DNA from: Kryptolebias marmoratus
Lineage: Eukaryota > Chordata > Actinopteri > Cyprinodontiformes > Rivulidae
Length of the DNA: 64,000 bases
Direction: 5' to 3'
Assembly: GCF_001649575.2 (NCBI RefSeq)
Contig: NC_051449.1
Span: forward strand, 10,741,293-10,805,292
Position 1 is the stretch's first letter; each line of letters starts with the position of its first letter. The position numbers and the translations under genes are program-made. Of the stretch, positions 45,986-59,500 are shown in pieces. The notes below the pieces were generated by a model. That model was not told where the DNA came from, did no database searches, and saw only the letters and a program-made list of their open reading frames with translations.

Positions 45986-48900
45986 GGTTATTGACATCAA
46001 ATGTTAAAATGTTGTGTGAATGAATTAAAGTTCATTTGCATATTTATAGAAGCAATAAATGAGATAATTAGTTATAATCAAAACTGACGTGTGTCTTTGT
46101 TTGAATCATTTATGTTTCCTGAGCCTACAACACAGAGATGTCACTCTGAAAAAAAAACTAATTCAGTTCCTGATTGTTTTAATTAAATCTGGTTTGTGTA
46201 AAATTGGCCCTATTTTCTTTTTTGAGAATGAAATCAGTAAAGATCAGGTTTCACATTTCTCTCTTTTATTTGAATATTCATGCTCACATATGTGGGGGCA
46301 ACTGGTAGAAGCATTGTTGGTGTGACTGAATATCTGATCACCTTAAATTTATGAGCTTTATATACCATCTACATATTGTTACATTTATGATGAGATAATA
46401 TTAACCAAACATTAAGATTTCTTGTATCCATATTTGTTTTTCTCATCCTACTGGTCTGGTTGGTTCGTCCCTTTGTGGACTCTTCTGGAAACAGGCTTGT
46501 GAAGGCAACTGTTCAAACAAAAGAGCTGCTTACATGCACCAAGTTAAAAAAACAAGAATTTTTCTCGTCATGACCTCAGACTGAAATTTGGCCAACTATG
46601 GATTAGGCATGATGCAGATTACACAAGATAAAGGTGGACGGGCTGCTGCACAAATACCAGATACAAGTTGTTTTGTGGCTTTGATTAGTTTTTGCACACA
46701 CTTGAATCAATTTCCATTTGTTTGCTTGTGTTGCTGGTCTTTAATATGAGAAATTTGTTAGGAAGGAAGATACACAATGAAGTATTCATGATAAGCTTTC
46801 TGCGGCTGTTTTCTGCCCCCACAGATCACAGCAGAACTTTCTGTCTCTTCCCGACACCTACCAAATAATAAAATCTGAAGCACAATGTAAGAAATATGAA
46901 CATAAAATGCATATATCTAAAAAAAAAAGCAATAAAAAAAACAATGAATAGTAACATGTTGTGCATTCCAGAAGTGAGCGTGCTGTATTTTTATTACGGA
47001 TTTCATGTATGGGAAATAAAAAACAGAACTATGTGGACAAAAATCCTACAGCGGAAATTTTGGAAAAATAACTTTGAGACTTTAAAAACAAACTGCATCC
47101 TATGTACAAATAAATTACATGCACAGCGTGTGAAATGTGGCCTTACTTTTTTATGTATATATTTTTTTCCTTTGTCTGACTGTAAAAACTCACACACTCT
47201 GAATAAAAAACAAATGTTTATGAGTCGCAAAGGTTGATACGAAAGGACCTTTACATATTACCCCAGTGTTTTGTTGCTATGAAGCCAATTTGCAGTTTAT
47301 ACACAAAGTAATAATGTGTTATGCTAATTATAATGTGAACAAAATAATTAGTGCCTTTAATATATTCGGCTTTCATTTAGATAACTACTAAACAGGCTTT
47401 TCAGAATGCTTTTTAATTAAAAACTTCACTATAAAAAAGGTTTTGCAAAGGTGCAGTTATCCCCTTTTATTTGAGATAAAGACAGTTCATCCTTTCAGAC
47501 ATGATAAATCCATACCAGGCATTTAGAGCTACAAGTCCAAATAATCTCTGAATACACACAGATGTCATAAAAGAAAAAAAAGAGGTGAAAATAACTCTGG
47601 ATCTGTTCATCTACCATTCTGATTATAATTTCTTAGTCAGTAATTCAAGCAGCAGTAAGAGTGCACTGATTGCAAGACTCATCAGTGTTGACATAGCTGC
47701 AGTTCGGCTCTAAATAGTTTTTTTCTTTTTCTAAAAATAAAAGTAGGAAGAAGTCAACGAGGCACAGATGAGACGCAGGCTAGATGAAGTGGTGAAGGGG
47801 CTGTGGCAGGAAATATTCTGAGTGTGACAGTGATGCTGCCGCCAGAAGAGCTAAAGCTGGTCGCCCAAGTCGCTGCTCCTCAAATGCAAAGGATAAAGAT
47901 CTTTTCCTTTAAACTGAGAAACTATGGCAGGTTTCGCAGCTGAGATTTTACATTACTGTCATTAAACAAATCATAAAGCAGGAAAAATGTAGGGTATGAT
48001 CCCAGACCTCCTGTGAATGAGACTGAGTGATGAACAAACACGCACACACAAAATGACAGAAACGTTATAAAAGTTCAAATGTTCCAGTTATTCTGTTGTG
48101 CAGTTTATTTTTAGATGTGATAGGTTTTTAGAGCATTTAAATGTAATGTATGTGTGTGAAGTAAATGGGATGTCATTTTAGTTGCAAACAAGTAGAGAAC
48201 CATTTGAGAGACAACACTTTGGAAAGCAAACGCAACACAACAGAACAAGTGAGCTAATTAAATGTTACCACTTCAAAAAGCTTAGTCAACATCCACCTAA
48301 AATCCATTTTCCCAATTTGTCTAAAAAAACACCCACCTAACAAATGAGAGGTCATTCAAGAAGTTTATTTCGCTCTGACACTGTTTCATAATGTGCAAAT
48401 TACTTCATTAATCAAATCAAATGTGTATTAGATATTCTCTTAGGTACGGAGGTATGGACAAATTTAATCTAATAATAATTATTTGATAAATGTCACAGCA
48501 AATCCAGATGACATATAAAAGATGCATACAGCTTGTTGTTATCTAAGATATAAATCCTTATAGGCTATGTTTTCAAAATTGAATGATTAAATGGAAAAAG
48601 CCTACAGGTTATTCGTAAATAAACACTGTTTGTGGATAAATTTGACAATTGAAATGCCAAATGTGGGAAACTGACTGACTTAAGATGTCAGAAGAACTTT
48701 CAATTTCATGCTATCTGACGATGCAAATTACTTTTAAATTTTGCAACACCAGGCAGAACAATGACTACATAGAAATGTTGTAACAATCAAACTTTTCTTT
48801 CGGGGACATCATCAAAACAAAAATAAGCAAACTGGTTTAGCTTCCTACTGACAGTAAACCAAAACTATGAGGAAAGCCTTTGTTGCCCAGGAGATCTAGA

Positions 48901-49099
48901 CAAAAGTGGGTCAAAAGCTCAAAGTTTAAGGTCTGCTTATGCTCTAGTGTTGCATTAAGGTGTTACTCGTACTGTTAAAGATAAGAATAAAACAGGCAAA
49001 AGTTTGCATTAACATAAAAAAAAAAAATACCGCAAGAATGTTTCAGCAAATGAACGTAGATGAATAAAAGTATGTTTGCATTTCTCTCCTGCTTGTTTA

Positions 49100-49429
49100 C
49101 CTGCAGGTCAGGGTGGGACTGAGGGGGGCAGAGCCCTCACCCTGGGGCCCAGCTGCTGTAGCCACGCCCCTGCTCAGGACAGGTTTAGCAGCTGCGCCGG
49201 GTCACGTGACCGCCGGGCCGTCAGCTGATTGAAGCGGCATGGTTTGGGCTGTGAAGCCTAGAAGCGCGTGAATCACTCTGCCTGCCAAAAGTTGGATAAA
49301 TTTAGGAGTTGAGAAGCGTCAGTGCGACTCTTGCCTTCTCGTTTTAGCCAGTGTTAGTTAGCACCTTATCTAAAGCTACTTTAAGTCGCCATTTTTTGTC
49401 TTTTAACAACAAAATACACTTAGGCTAAA
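49100..49429 (+). promoter_or_regulatory. osbpl1a: osbpl1a promoter and non-coding first exon (inferred)
   Basis: A GC- and CpG-rich block rises out of AT-rich sequence. It holds a CACGCCCC-type KLF/Sp1 box near 49164 and an exact GTCACGTGAC palindrome at 49201-49210. No TATA box is obvious. Transcription probably starts near 49210-49300, and the first exon ends at 49429 with donor AAA|GTAAGT. An in-frame TAG at 49421-49423 shows the exon is 5' UTR. If transcription starts before 49239, an upstream ORF of 10 codons (49239-49271) would be in the leader. The start site is inferred, not seen. Confidence 0.6.
49201..49210. promoter_or_regulatory. osbpl1a: CLEAR-type E-box GTCACGTGAC
   Basis: This is the exact 10-bp palindromic consensus bound by TFEB/TFE3/MITF in the lysosomal (CLEAR) network, in the CpG-rich promoter about 220 bp upstream of the first-exon donor. 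ORP1L is a late-endosome/lysosome sterol sensor, so lysosomal co-regulation is plausible. USF and MAX also bind the CACGTG core. Confidence 0.5.
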
Positions 49430-49542
49430 GTAAGTATTCACTATAAAATGTCTCGCTGTCTACTAAAATATGGCTTCTTTTGACTCAGTCAGTAAATTTG
49501 ACCGCTCTTAAACGAATAACACGCACTGTTTGTGTCTCACAG

Positions 49543-49715
49543 GGGCTAATTGGGGTTAATTATCTTGGACGTGGTCAGCTTTCAAGTCCAGTCATGGAAG
49601 AAGACACGGAGGAAGATCAGCTTCTCCTGTACGCCGAAGAAGGAAACTGTCCTCTTATCCAGAAGCTGCTTCAGTCGAGAATAGACCGTAGCAGCTCGCT
49701 GAACATCAACTGCAG
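49543..49715 (+). CDS. osbpl1a: osbpl1a exon 2 (start codon at 49594)
   Basis: The acceptor GTCTCACAG ends at 49542 and the donor is TGCAG|GTGTAG. It encodes residues 1-40 (MEEDTEEDQLLLYAEEGN..., ending NINC plus two bases), the N-terminal cap before the ankyrin repeats. Confidence 0.88.
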
Positions 49716-52700
49716 GTGTAGGTGTGGGAGGAGGGTGGATGTGGAGGGGTGTTTCACAGCTGGCAGGGTGGTAATTTTCCTCTTTCTGACTGTAGCCAGG
49801 TCTAAAAGCGCCTCAGGATGGACGGCTCTCCATCTGGCCTGCAGCTCTGGTCACAGGGATGTTGTGGAGGAGTTACTGAAGGTGAGCGCCAAATATGATT
49901 AAAAAATGTTCCATTAAAGGCCAGGCGTTCCTTCAGGGGAATGCCTGTCGCCCGCTGCCTTTCGTGTCAGCGTTTTAGACCATCTTATGTTGGGAAATGA
50001 GCGTTGGAGATGTTTTGGTCCAACTTTTAAAACAACATGCACATTCTCGTGCGATGTTGCGATCAACGTATGTGTTTTGAATGACTCTCAGCTACTACCA
50101 CATCAAATTTTAGCTCCATGTCTGTCAAACTGACTGACTTATAGCCATTTTTCTGCTGATTAGTGTCATTTTAGCTGTGGCAGCCGTCTTGAGTTGACTC
50201 AATCAGTTGTAGATGTTTATTACTTGCGGGGAATTTCATTAAAATCTGTCCAGTCATTCGGGAGATATTTTGCTAACAGACAGGTGGCTTTAAACGGTTA
50301 ACGACACAGTTTTAAACAAAGGTCTTGCGCGATCTGTTCGAGCTCAAAATACGTGCTGGGGATCTGTCTCAGCTGCTGCCACACCAAATATTATGGTCAG
50401 TATCTGGAAATTTAACATTTTTGTGTTATTGTTAAGGTAAGCCGGCCGTGGCGGCCATCTTGAATCGAGTTGGCTCCAAAAGTCAATCAGTTGTAGATGT
50501 CCATCCGGTGATTACTTCCTGCAAGTTTTGTTCAAATTTATCCAAAGGTCTTTGAGGAATTTAGGTAACAAGCAGACAAAAACCGTATCGTCTGCCTTTG
50601 CCTTTCAGTGACGGGCGATTTAAAAAAATGTACTTGAGCTGTTTGTATTTGTATGTCCATAATCCTAAAAAATTTACTACTTCAGTGATGCGTTTGCAGG
50701 CGGGCGCAGATGTGAATTTGCAGGATGAGTTGGGTGACACCCCTCTCCACAAAGCAGCGTATACTGGAAGAAAGGTACGAATGCTGGAAGATTTACAACA
50801 TAAAGCCACCTCCAATGTTCTTTTCACTCGACTTCCACTAGAGATATCAAATGATAAGTGATGGTCGCTCTGTTCTCTTGGTCTTCGAAGGAGATCGTTC
50901 TGTTGCTGCTTCGGTATGCCGCCCGTGCCAATATAATTAACGGGTCGGCGCAGATCCCAAAAGATGTCACAGAAGATGATGAAATCATTACCATGCTGGA
51001 AGGTATGAAATCATGAGTTTCCTTTTCTCTGTTTTTCCGAGGCTGTTGGGCTTCTCATTACAGGAGCTCAGCTGTCTTTGGTCTCAAGTACTGTTTGGTT
51101 TGTGCAGCTGCGGAGAGGAGGGAGACGAGACGACAGGAGGAGAAGCTCCTGGAAGCGGCGAGAGAGGGGGATCTCTCCACTCTGTCTAAATTGGTTAGCG
51201 TCTGACCTTTCTGAGAACTTTGGGGGAATATATTACACTTTTCGAGGGTCTGTCTGCCTCCTGTAATAGGTCAGGCTAAAGTGGCTTTCACAGATGCCAG
51301 TTGTCTCTGAGATTTTGTCTTTGAGAAACACAAACATTCCCGCAGATTTATGGTGCTCTCTTAATTCAGAGGTTTGGGTTCCAAAAACAAGACTGTTCAC
51401 GCCAGTCATTCAATTTTATACTTTATTTTTTTATTTTTTAGACATTTTAACAGTTTTTTTTTAATGTGTGGATAATGATGTTAGTTGGGACAACTTCTCT
51501 AAGCTTAAATAAATTCCTGTTTCCGATGAAAACATGAAATGCTTAAACGTCAGAAATTGTTTTCCCGTGGATCGCCTGACCTCCGTTCTTCAGCTAAGTG
51601 GGAAAGAGGCTCCAGATATCCACTGCGGTGACTCCTTGGGGAATACGCCTTTACACTGTGCGGCCTACAGAGGGCAGAAGCAGTGCGTTCTAAAGCTGCT
51701 CAAGTCTGGAGCCAGCCCAAATATGAAGAACATCCATGGTTTGTCATTAATCATGTTCTTTATAGTTAGTCAGGAGAAGGTTTTCCGTCCTAATATAGTA
51801 AATGTTATTTATTGGTGCTGCAGGTCAGACAGCACTAGATCTCGTTCGTACTGATGACCTGAAACGGATTGTAGCAGCTTATCAAGTGAAGGTGAGACCA
51901 AACGATGTGAAATATCCATTTTTCTTAGATTTTCCGGGGTTGTTTGTACATTATATAAAATGCTCCACATTTTCATGCTGGCAGGTGTTCTTTAGTAGCT
52001 TGTAACTTTAAATGTGATGCTTTTAATTTTTGTTTAATTCAAAACTCTCAACAAAAATAACCTAATTTCTTTGATTACCTTTGATTAAATGATAAACTAA
52101 GTCAATCAATCAATGAAAAAGGCTTTTCCCTTTTTTTTTTTTTCTTTCATTTTGTGCATTCTTGTCTTAATATTTCTTCACCTTCTTGGCAGAAATGCAA
52201 AGCCGTCTAATTCTCTGCACTTCTTCTTTTCTTCCGTTTTTGTGTGCACACTCTTGAGCTCTGACTGTGCAGAAAACTCTTACAAGTCAGCAGTCTTTGC
52301 TCTGGGCCGGATGTCCAATAAGCACAGCTTCAGGAAAGAATTTTGCATAGTCACGGCGCAAATGAAAAGAAAAAAAAAAAAGCCACAGTCTGAGCTGAGG
52401 AGAAAATTAAAAATTTGTCATGCATGGTCAGTTTAATGTTAACTAGGCTGAGTCTTTTTTTTTTCTCTCTCTCTCTAGGATGTGACAGGTGGAGTGCAGA
52501 AGGTTGAGGGCCCTCTTTGGAAGGTACCCAGATGTTGGAGTGTTTTCTCATTTGCTTTTTTTTGTTCAGCCTATAATCCATACACTTTTGATGGTGCACA
52601 CTGATCTGTTGGCAGGAAAGACTATCACAGTTCAGTAAATACGTCATTAAATAGCTGTGTTTCTTTAATCTGTTACACTTGGAAATTACTGCACAAAAAG

Positions 52701-55700
52701 TTCATTAAAAAATACATATTCTATTATTTTTCAGTGAAAAAAATTTATCCTGCTCAATAAGTTAATGATAGATTGTTTAATGCAGAGTCAGTAAATGCAT
52801 TATGATGAGTTGGTGGGTCTTTGTTTTTTTTTTTTTTAGTTTTACTCATTTTCTGCTAGGTCTGAAATATTTGTTTTACAGCTCATCAGAGAGCCCATGC
52901 AGACCTTTGATAAAGAGAGCTGATGTGTTTCTAAAGAATCCGCTTTAGACCAATCGTCTTGGCTGCATCAGCGTTGGACTCATCTACTGACTCTGATGGC
53001 CAAGGCTGATAGATAACGTATATAAATTTACTACATCATGAGACCGTGAGATAATCAAAGAGTGAAACAGTCTACAAAAGAAACTAACAGTTTAATTAGT
53101 CACTCATTTAATATGTTGTCGTCTTAATAAATTATGTGCCAGACACATTTCAGTACTTTATTTTGAAGACTATACTTCTGGGCATTTATACTGATTGTCT
53201 GCAAAAAGCTATGATAAAATTGGGTGCTCAGTATTGTGGCTGCTCCTCATTTTGTCAAAATATTCCCTAATCATCAGGAAATGGACACTGGACTTCTTAG
53301 TTGTCAGGCAGGTAGATCATTAAAGTAAATGCTTTAGGTGCTGTGGGTAAGATGGGAATAGACCTGCATGGGTTGGACTCGTTTTGGTGTGTACTTCTTC
53401 TCCTGATCCCATCTTCTGAACAGTGTTAGCTCTGTGATATGGCTCGCTGTCCTGCTTGGTGAGACAGCTGTCAGTTTGGATCAAAGCAGCATCTGGAGCC
53501 AAGATTTTCATGTGCAACATTGCAAAGTAGAGTGCACTGTTTGTCTTTATATGTCCATGGGGTTTTATATTTTTCTTTCTTTTATAAATCTGTTGAAATG
53601 ATGTGTCTAAATGACCAATTTGTTTTTGTATCTTTGCCAGAGCTCGCACTTTCTTGGCTGGCGATCTCACTGGGTGGTCATAGAGAACGGAACTATCTCC
53701 TGGTACCCCAAAGAGTGAGAGAACGTTACATGCACACGACCATAGATAAACACAGGCGATATAGTTCTGTCTAACTGGCCATTGTCTGATGTTGGATTCT
53801 TATTTTTGTACTGTATATATTTTAGAGCTGATGCACAAGCTGGAGTTAAAAAACAGGGATCCAAGTCTCTTACACAAGCCTATTGCATGGTAAGTAGTTA
53901 GTGTCAAATATTATGATTGCACAGGAATGCCCAGTCAACACACGTTTCAGCTGTGATTGGATTCAGCCTGGGATATAATAGTGTATGATACTTGCTGCAT
54001 AAAACGTATCCCTTTCCTGTTTGTCATTCCAGGTGAAACCATGGGATCATTGCTTCTTCATGCTCCGGTGCTTCGATGACACTGTGCATCATTTTAAGGT
54101 CCCATCAAAAATGGACTCATTGGCAACAAGAAAAGTGAGATAAAAATCTCCACCACTGCTGCCGTTCTACCTGGGTCTGCAAACGTTGCTGCCTTAATAG
54201 ACTGCTATGTAAATTCTCCTGGTATTTGTTTGTCTAGAGATGGTTGGAGGCTTTGGAGAAGCATGCGTGTTACAGCACTCGTTACTGCACCCAAGACCCG
54301 ATTATTTACGACCCAGATGGTGACGTTGAAATGGAAAACTTGGCACAAGCTTTTCAGGTAGCTTTTCTTTTAAATAAAAGCTTATTACTCAAGCAGCACT
54401 CCACTCCTGCTTCAGTAATGCATGACTTAATTGTTTTTAACCGATTATACATTTCAAGAGTTTCTACTTTTAGTGCTCCTGGTGCACATAGATCAGGGAC
54501 ATAAATCACACACATAGGTCATTTGGAGGAGTAAACAATGGATTCTTGCATTCCCTCCATAGCTTCTTGTAGATTCAAGGAGCTTCTCTTTCCATGTTGT
54601 CTTTGTGGTCCTATTTAATGATTGCAAGTAACAGTTTGTCTCCGTGTTTCCCAGTTAAGGATTATTCAGTGAAAATTGTTTGTTTTTAATACAGAACATT
54701 AAGTCATATGAGACTGTTTTATCTCCATCCCCCCAGCTCTGAAAAGTTTGTCCTTTCATTAGGCTGCATAGCTCAAGTGCCCCTCTTGTCCTCTGCTCCT
54801 GCAGGCAGCCAAGGCCTACCAGCAGAAATTGGAGAGTGAAGTCTCAATATTTGAGTCCATGGTGAAGAACGAGGAGCATTTTGGTTGGTAGCAAGCAATC
54901 CTTGTAGTTCATTTTATTGCCATGGTTTTTTGGTTTTTTTTTGTAAAACTAGTTCTGAAGTATTGAGACAAGTTACACAACATGACATTAAATGAAGTTA
55001 TCAGATGTTTTGTTCCAAGGTAGTGTGTAAGTGAAGCAGGTTGGTGTCATGTGCCTGGGTGCTGCAACCTAAAGTCTGACATTAGATGTGAAAGGCCTTC
55101 ACTCTACCAGAGTTACACAAATAAGAAAAAACAACTGCTACTACTAAGCCTTTAAAATATTTATTATGACTGTCAAAATAAACAAAGCAGTCAATTCATT
55201 AGCAAACATGTTATAAGTAAAATGTTTGATTTAGATCAATTTAAGTTAATTATTTCTTGAAGTAAATTACTTTTTCTCCACTTAAAATTGAATATGCAGC
55301 ATAATGAAAAAATGTAAATTTAGTTTTACACTATCAGAAAATTATGAACATATACTAAATGATCTATCAGTTATAGGGTAATCATGGAAATTGCCTTAAA
55401 AAAAATCCCAGTTTTATTTGAATTTTTATTTGCAGTATATGCTGTCAGTTCACAAGATGGCATATCGATGCACATCAGAGAGAACCCCAGTTTTCTCTGA
55501 GCTGTCGCCTTGCAACAGTGGGGAGAGTTGCATCACTATTTCAGAAAACTGTAAACATTTAAAGCTAATGGGCATCTATGTGTTATTTTTTCTTTTTCAA
55601 AGCATTAGCGGCACCTCTTCTGCTGAAAGCAAAAGAGACGAGTGAGCTTTCAAGTAAAACCTGTGAAGCTCTACAGTTGTGCCTTGAACTGCTGTCAAAA

Positions 55701-56463
55701 CAAGAGGAGGTAAGGGGAAATATCTCATCATATATGCTGTTAATTTCTTTGGATCACAAAGTCCACTGACTCCTCACATAATTTAATGAGGTCAGGGTAT
55801 TCTGACATGGTTTGTAGATCTGTTTGTTTAGAGCAAGCTTTGTTGGAGTTGCTGCTGCTCACTGAACATGTATGGACCTTTTCATTGATTCTCCTAACCA
55901 CACCCATGTTGTGCTCCTATTGGCTGGTTTTATTACACAGAATGATTACAAAATCCTCAAGCCCCTTCCCCCTTTTACTCTCTTGCGCCAATCAGATTTG
56001 AAATTGTTCCGTGCACGCTTACGTGTCGCTGTCCACCTGTCTCAGTGGCTGTGCTCTGCCCTTGGGAGTATTGGAATGGTGTGATAATCACTGGCATGTC
56101 TGTAGGAAGGACGTAGGAGAGATCTGCTTTTATGCTTAGGTCTGCATTCAGCTTGCAGATCAGTGCAGACGCAGACAACACACACGCTCGCGTACTCACG
56201 CACACACACACACACAGTAAAACCCTCGGAACTGGATCCTCGCGCTCCTGCTTTGGGGGGGGGGTAGGCTGTGTGTGTGTGCATTGAGTGAGGCAACTCA
56301 AGCGCTCGTATATTCACTGACTTAGAGATGCACGTTTCTCCCCCCACCTTTTGAAAATACATGTTCGCGTCTGCATGCCGAAGCATCCTCACACAGGGAA
56401 AAGAAGAGGCAGAAACAGTGCTTTCATTCAGCTTCTGAACAGGTAAAAGATTTACCGGATCGC

Positions 56464-56504
<41 letters not shown>

Positions 56505-59500
56505 TCTGTGTTGCTCTCAGTCATCAGCTGACGAACTGTTTGCTGTGGGCTCGTCCCAGCTGACTCGGTGCGAAGCGTTTGAAGTTGAACGTCGATTTAT
56601 TCTGGCATTTTGTACCTTGTTGTTTACTCCAGCTTTGTTTTGAAGCATGTGCACCGCCGGCGGCTTTTCATCAGTGTGTAAAGGTCATTTCTTTGGTTTT
56701 AATCTTCTGATTTTAACGCGATAAATTGGGCGTGTTTGAAGTGCTGCTGCGTGCTCCACTGCTTATTTCATCTTCTTAATGAGATCATCTTATTAAGTAA
56801 TGAATTCAGTCCAAGGAAGAGAGCAGACAGACGGGGATTAATATTGCACAGAAGACTTAGACATAATATTTATCGATTGGCTTTTAAAGTAAAGATTCAT
56901 GGTTAACGATTTGAGCATAATGGCTGTTCTTTCTAGTGCCTATATTTTTATTTTTTATCTTTTGAATTCAGCATCGTCTTGCTGAGTGTATCCTGACGTA
57001 CTTGAAAGTGTTCTGATGTAAAATCCTCATATTGAGATGGAAATTCTTATGGAAGGCACAACCAAAAGACTGAAGACGTCTGCAGACAAGGTCCGAGTTA
57101 ATTTCACAAACCTCAGTGTAACAAGAAAGAAATGTCTTAACAAGCATGCAGCATCTATTGCTCCACACCCTAACAGGATTATATTTCCTACACTGCTGAG
57201 ATTGCTGGTATTAAGCAGTATTAAGTCTAATCCCATCTTTTCATTGCCACACCATAAATGCAATGGTTGGTGACACTTACACATTTGTTTTGGGTGCACA
57301 TAGCATGCAGCAGACCACATGTGCCGTTGTGCTTGGACTCTGACGTGCAGGAGGATGGTATAACAGTGAAACACAATGCACAGTTCAAAGGCTTTTACAG
57401 CAATTACAGTTTTGCCCCTCAGCATTGTAGACGTGACCTACATCAGCAGCTGTTGCAGAGTGCTACTTTATACAAATGCACGCAGGACGACCAGTTGGGG
57501 AAATAAATTGTTTCAAGCGAAGACATTCCTGCTGCTGGTTCAATTTTTCGCGTCAGTTTCATTGAAAACTGAGCTGCAGATAGACAAGCTCAGGCAGACG
57601 GGTCTCCCAGATTTATTGACCCAACATTTCATCGAGTTTGTCAGGCAATATGCTTCCACACCTGTCAGGAAAACAAATGGAGGCTCAGAGCTTGAGATCA
57701 CTTAGTGGTTGAAGATAAGCGGATCTGTTGGTGTTTGTTCCTGTGAAGGTTATGTGCCATCTTTGTAGCAGTAGTTTTATTTATTTATTTTTTTTAAGTC
57801 TGCGTTATGTAAAATAATTGCTGCCCTCTTAAAGCTCCTCATTTAGTTTTTAAACTCAATCACTGTCATATGTTTATTAACCCACTAACTTTCTCTCATT
57901 TTGAGTGAGATGCGTTTAAAGAGGGTTTCTCTGGGTTCTTGTTTCTCTTTAGAAGACAAAAAGTGTTTTTTACCTAATCTTTTATTCAGGGACCTAAATG
58001 ATTAAGGAGCTACAGGGGGTATTTTTTGCAAATGAGAACTTATTTCCTGTTTCAGAGATACATTCTTCACTCTGCTTTCTTGGCTTTCTGACATCAGCAG
58101 TTTGTACAGTTACTATATCATAACGCCTTTTTAAAAACAATATTTTTCCCTTGGAGATTTCCTTTCCTTTCAGCAGAGAGCAAATTAAAACCTCTACCCT
58201 TTAGGGTGTTGGCCAAGAAGAAGCATCCCTCCCAGGCTCCGGCTACATCATAGAGCCTCAGCAAGTCTTAAAATAGCACAGTTTGTGCCGAGGCGAGAGG
58301 ATGTAGAAGAAAAGAGCTGGCTGGGATTGTTGCACAACAGTGGATGGGCTCTTGTGCCAAGTGCCTGGGCTGAGGAACGTTAACATAGGCTAACACAGGG
58401 AGATGATTTATCACATCCCACATTCAAAGAAGAAAAAAAAAAAAAGCCATGAACTCTTTTTTTTGTTTGTTTTGTTCATTGATAGATATTTAATTTGTTA
58501 AACTGCTCTAATTAGATACTCTAAATTGATTTCCATTTCAATACTGCTGCAAGTGTTTTAATGCAAATCTTCCAACCACCACGAATTTCATTAAACAAAA
58601 GCTGGGGAGTTCATCTCTTCGGAGCACGGCTGACTGTCGTATGCGGCAGCACCAGTCCCACAGTCGGAAGGCAAACCACAAACATTTTTAAAACAAAACT
58701 GACCGAGCGGTAAGAACCTGAACGTCCATTCTGAAGCTGCATCTCTGTCGTACGGGAAAAAGAAACCGTGTGTGTGGTGTGAGCAACATAGGTGAGAAGA
58801 GTAAGTGTTAAACTTGTGCTGCAGCGTTGCCCCCACACAGCTGTTAACACTTGTCAATGAGGTTTTGTACACCCTTTTCAAAATAAAATAATAAAAAAAG
58901 GAAATGGCAAAGCACAGAATCATCATACATGTAGTTTGTTTTTTTACCACAATTTAAAACGCCTAATCCTGTATTAAAAGTAGATAAATATGGATTATTT
59001 GAGTAAATGCAGCATATTCTATAGGCTATAGTTAATATAAATCTAGCTTGACTGATCACCACTTCAAATGAAGCTGATAGCCTTATTTTTTGCAATAAAT
59101 CATCAATCAGCTCTCTTCAGTAGAACAAGACAGTCTTACAGGGTCCTCGTGGTAGATCAGCTAGATGAACTGAGAAAAAGCTGAAGAGGCCTTTTGCTAC
59201 TGTCTAGATAGAATATCTTCATGATTATGTTTATAATGGCTTTAGGTTTATAAGAGAAAGGGAAATGATGAGCCACACATGCAGTAGCCGTTCATTCCAT
59301 TGTCATTTTCTTATTATTTTTCAGAGTGGCATATTAATCTTTGACTTTTCTACTTTTCTACTTTTCTTTGTACAAATTTAATGGGAGCATTTCCCTGCAG
59401 TTTGAGGCCAAATCTATATTTGGAATTACAGCAATCTAATAAAACTGCTTGCAAGCTCCGTGCATGTCCCTGATAGGATTCTGGGCCACAGATGTTCTGA

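Larger units (their letters stand above)
35363..49100. other. Intergenic region between the histamine receptor and osbpl1a
   Basis: No recognisable exon lies in about 13.7 kb. The first 250 bases are moderately CpG-rich and probably hold the receptor 5' UTR and promoter. Further along are a LINE 3'-end fragment (37368-37462), a (TA)28 tract (37862-37918), a MITE (40029-40195), R1 repeats (40280-40705, 42475-42750, 45575-45985) and a palindrome of about 60 bp (43207-43268). IMPACT, which I recall between these genes in mammals, was not seen. Frames longer than 60 codons here are chance or repeat-derived. Confidence 0.7.

Noticed and set aside
49480..49542. In-frame ATG upstream of the chosen osbpl1a start
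   Set aside because: It lies in the intron before the acceptor at 49541-49542. Splicing from the donor at 49430 brings in an in-frame TAG, so 49594 is the first usable Met.
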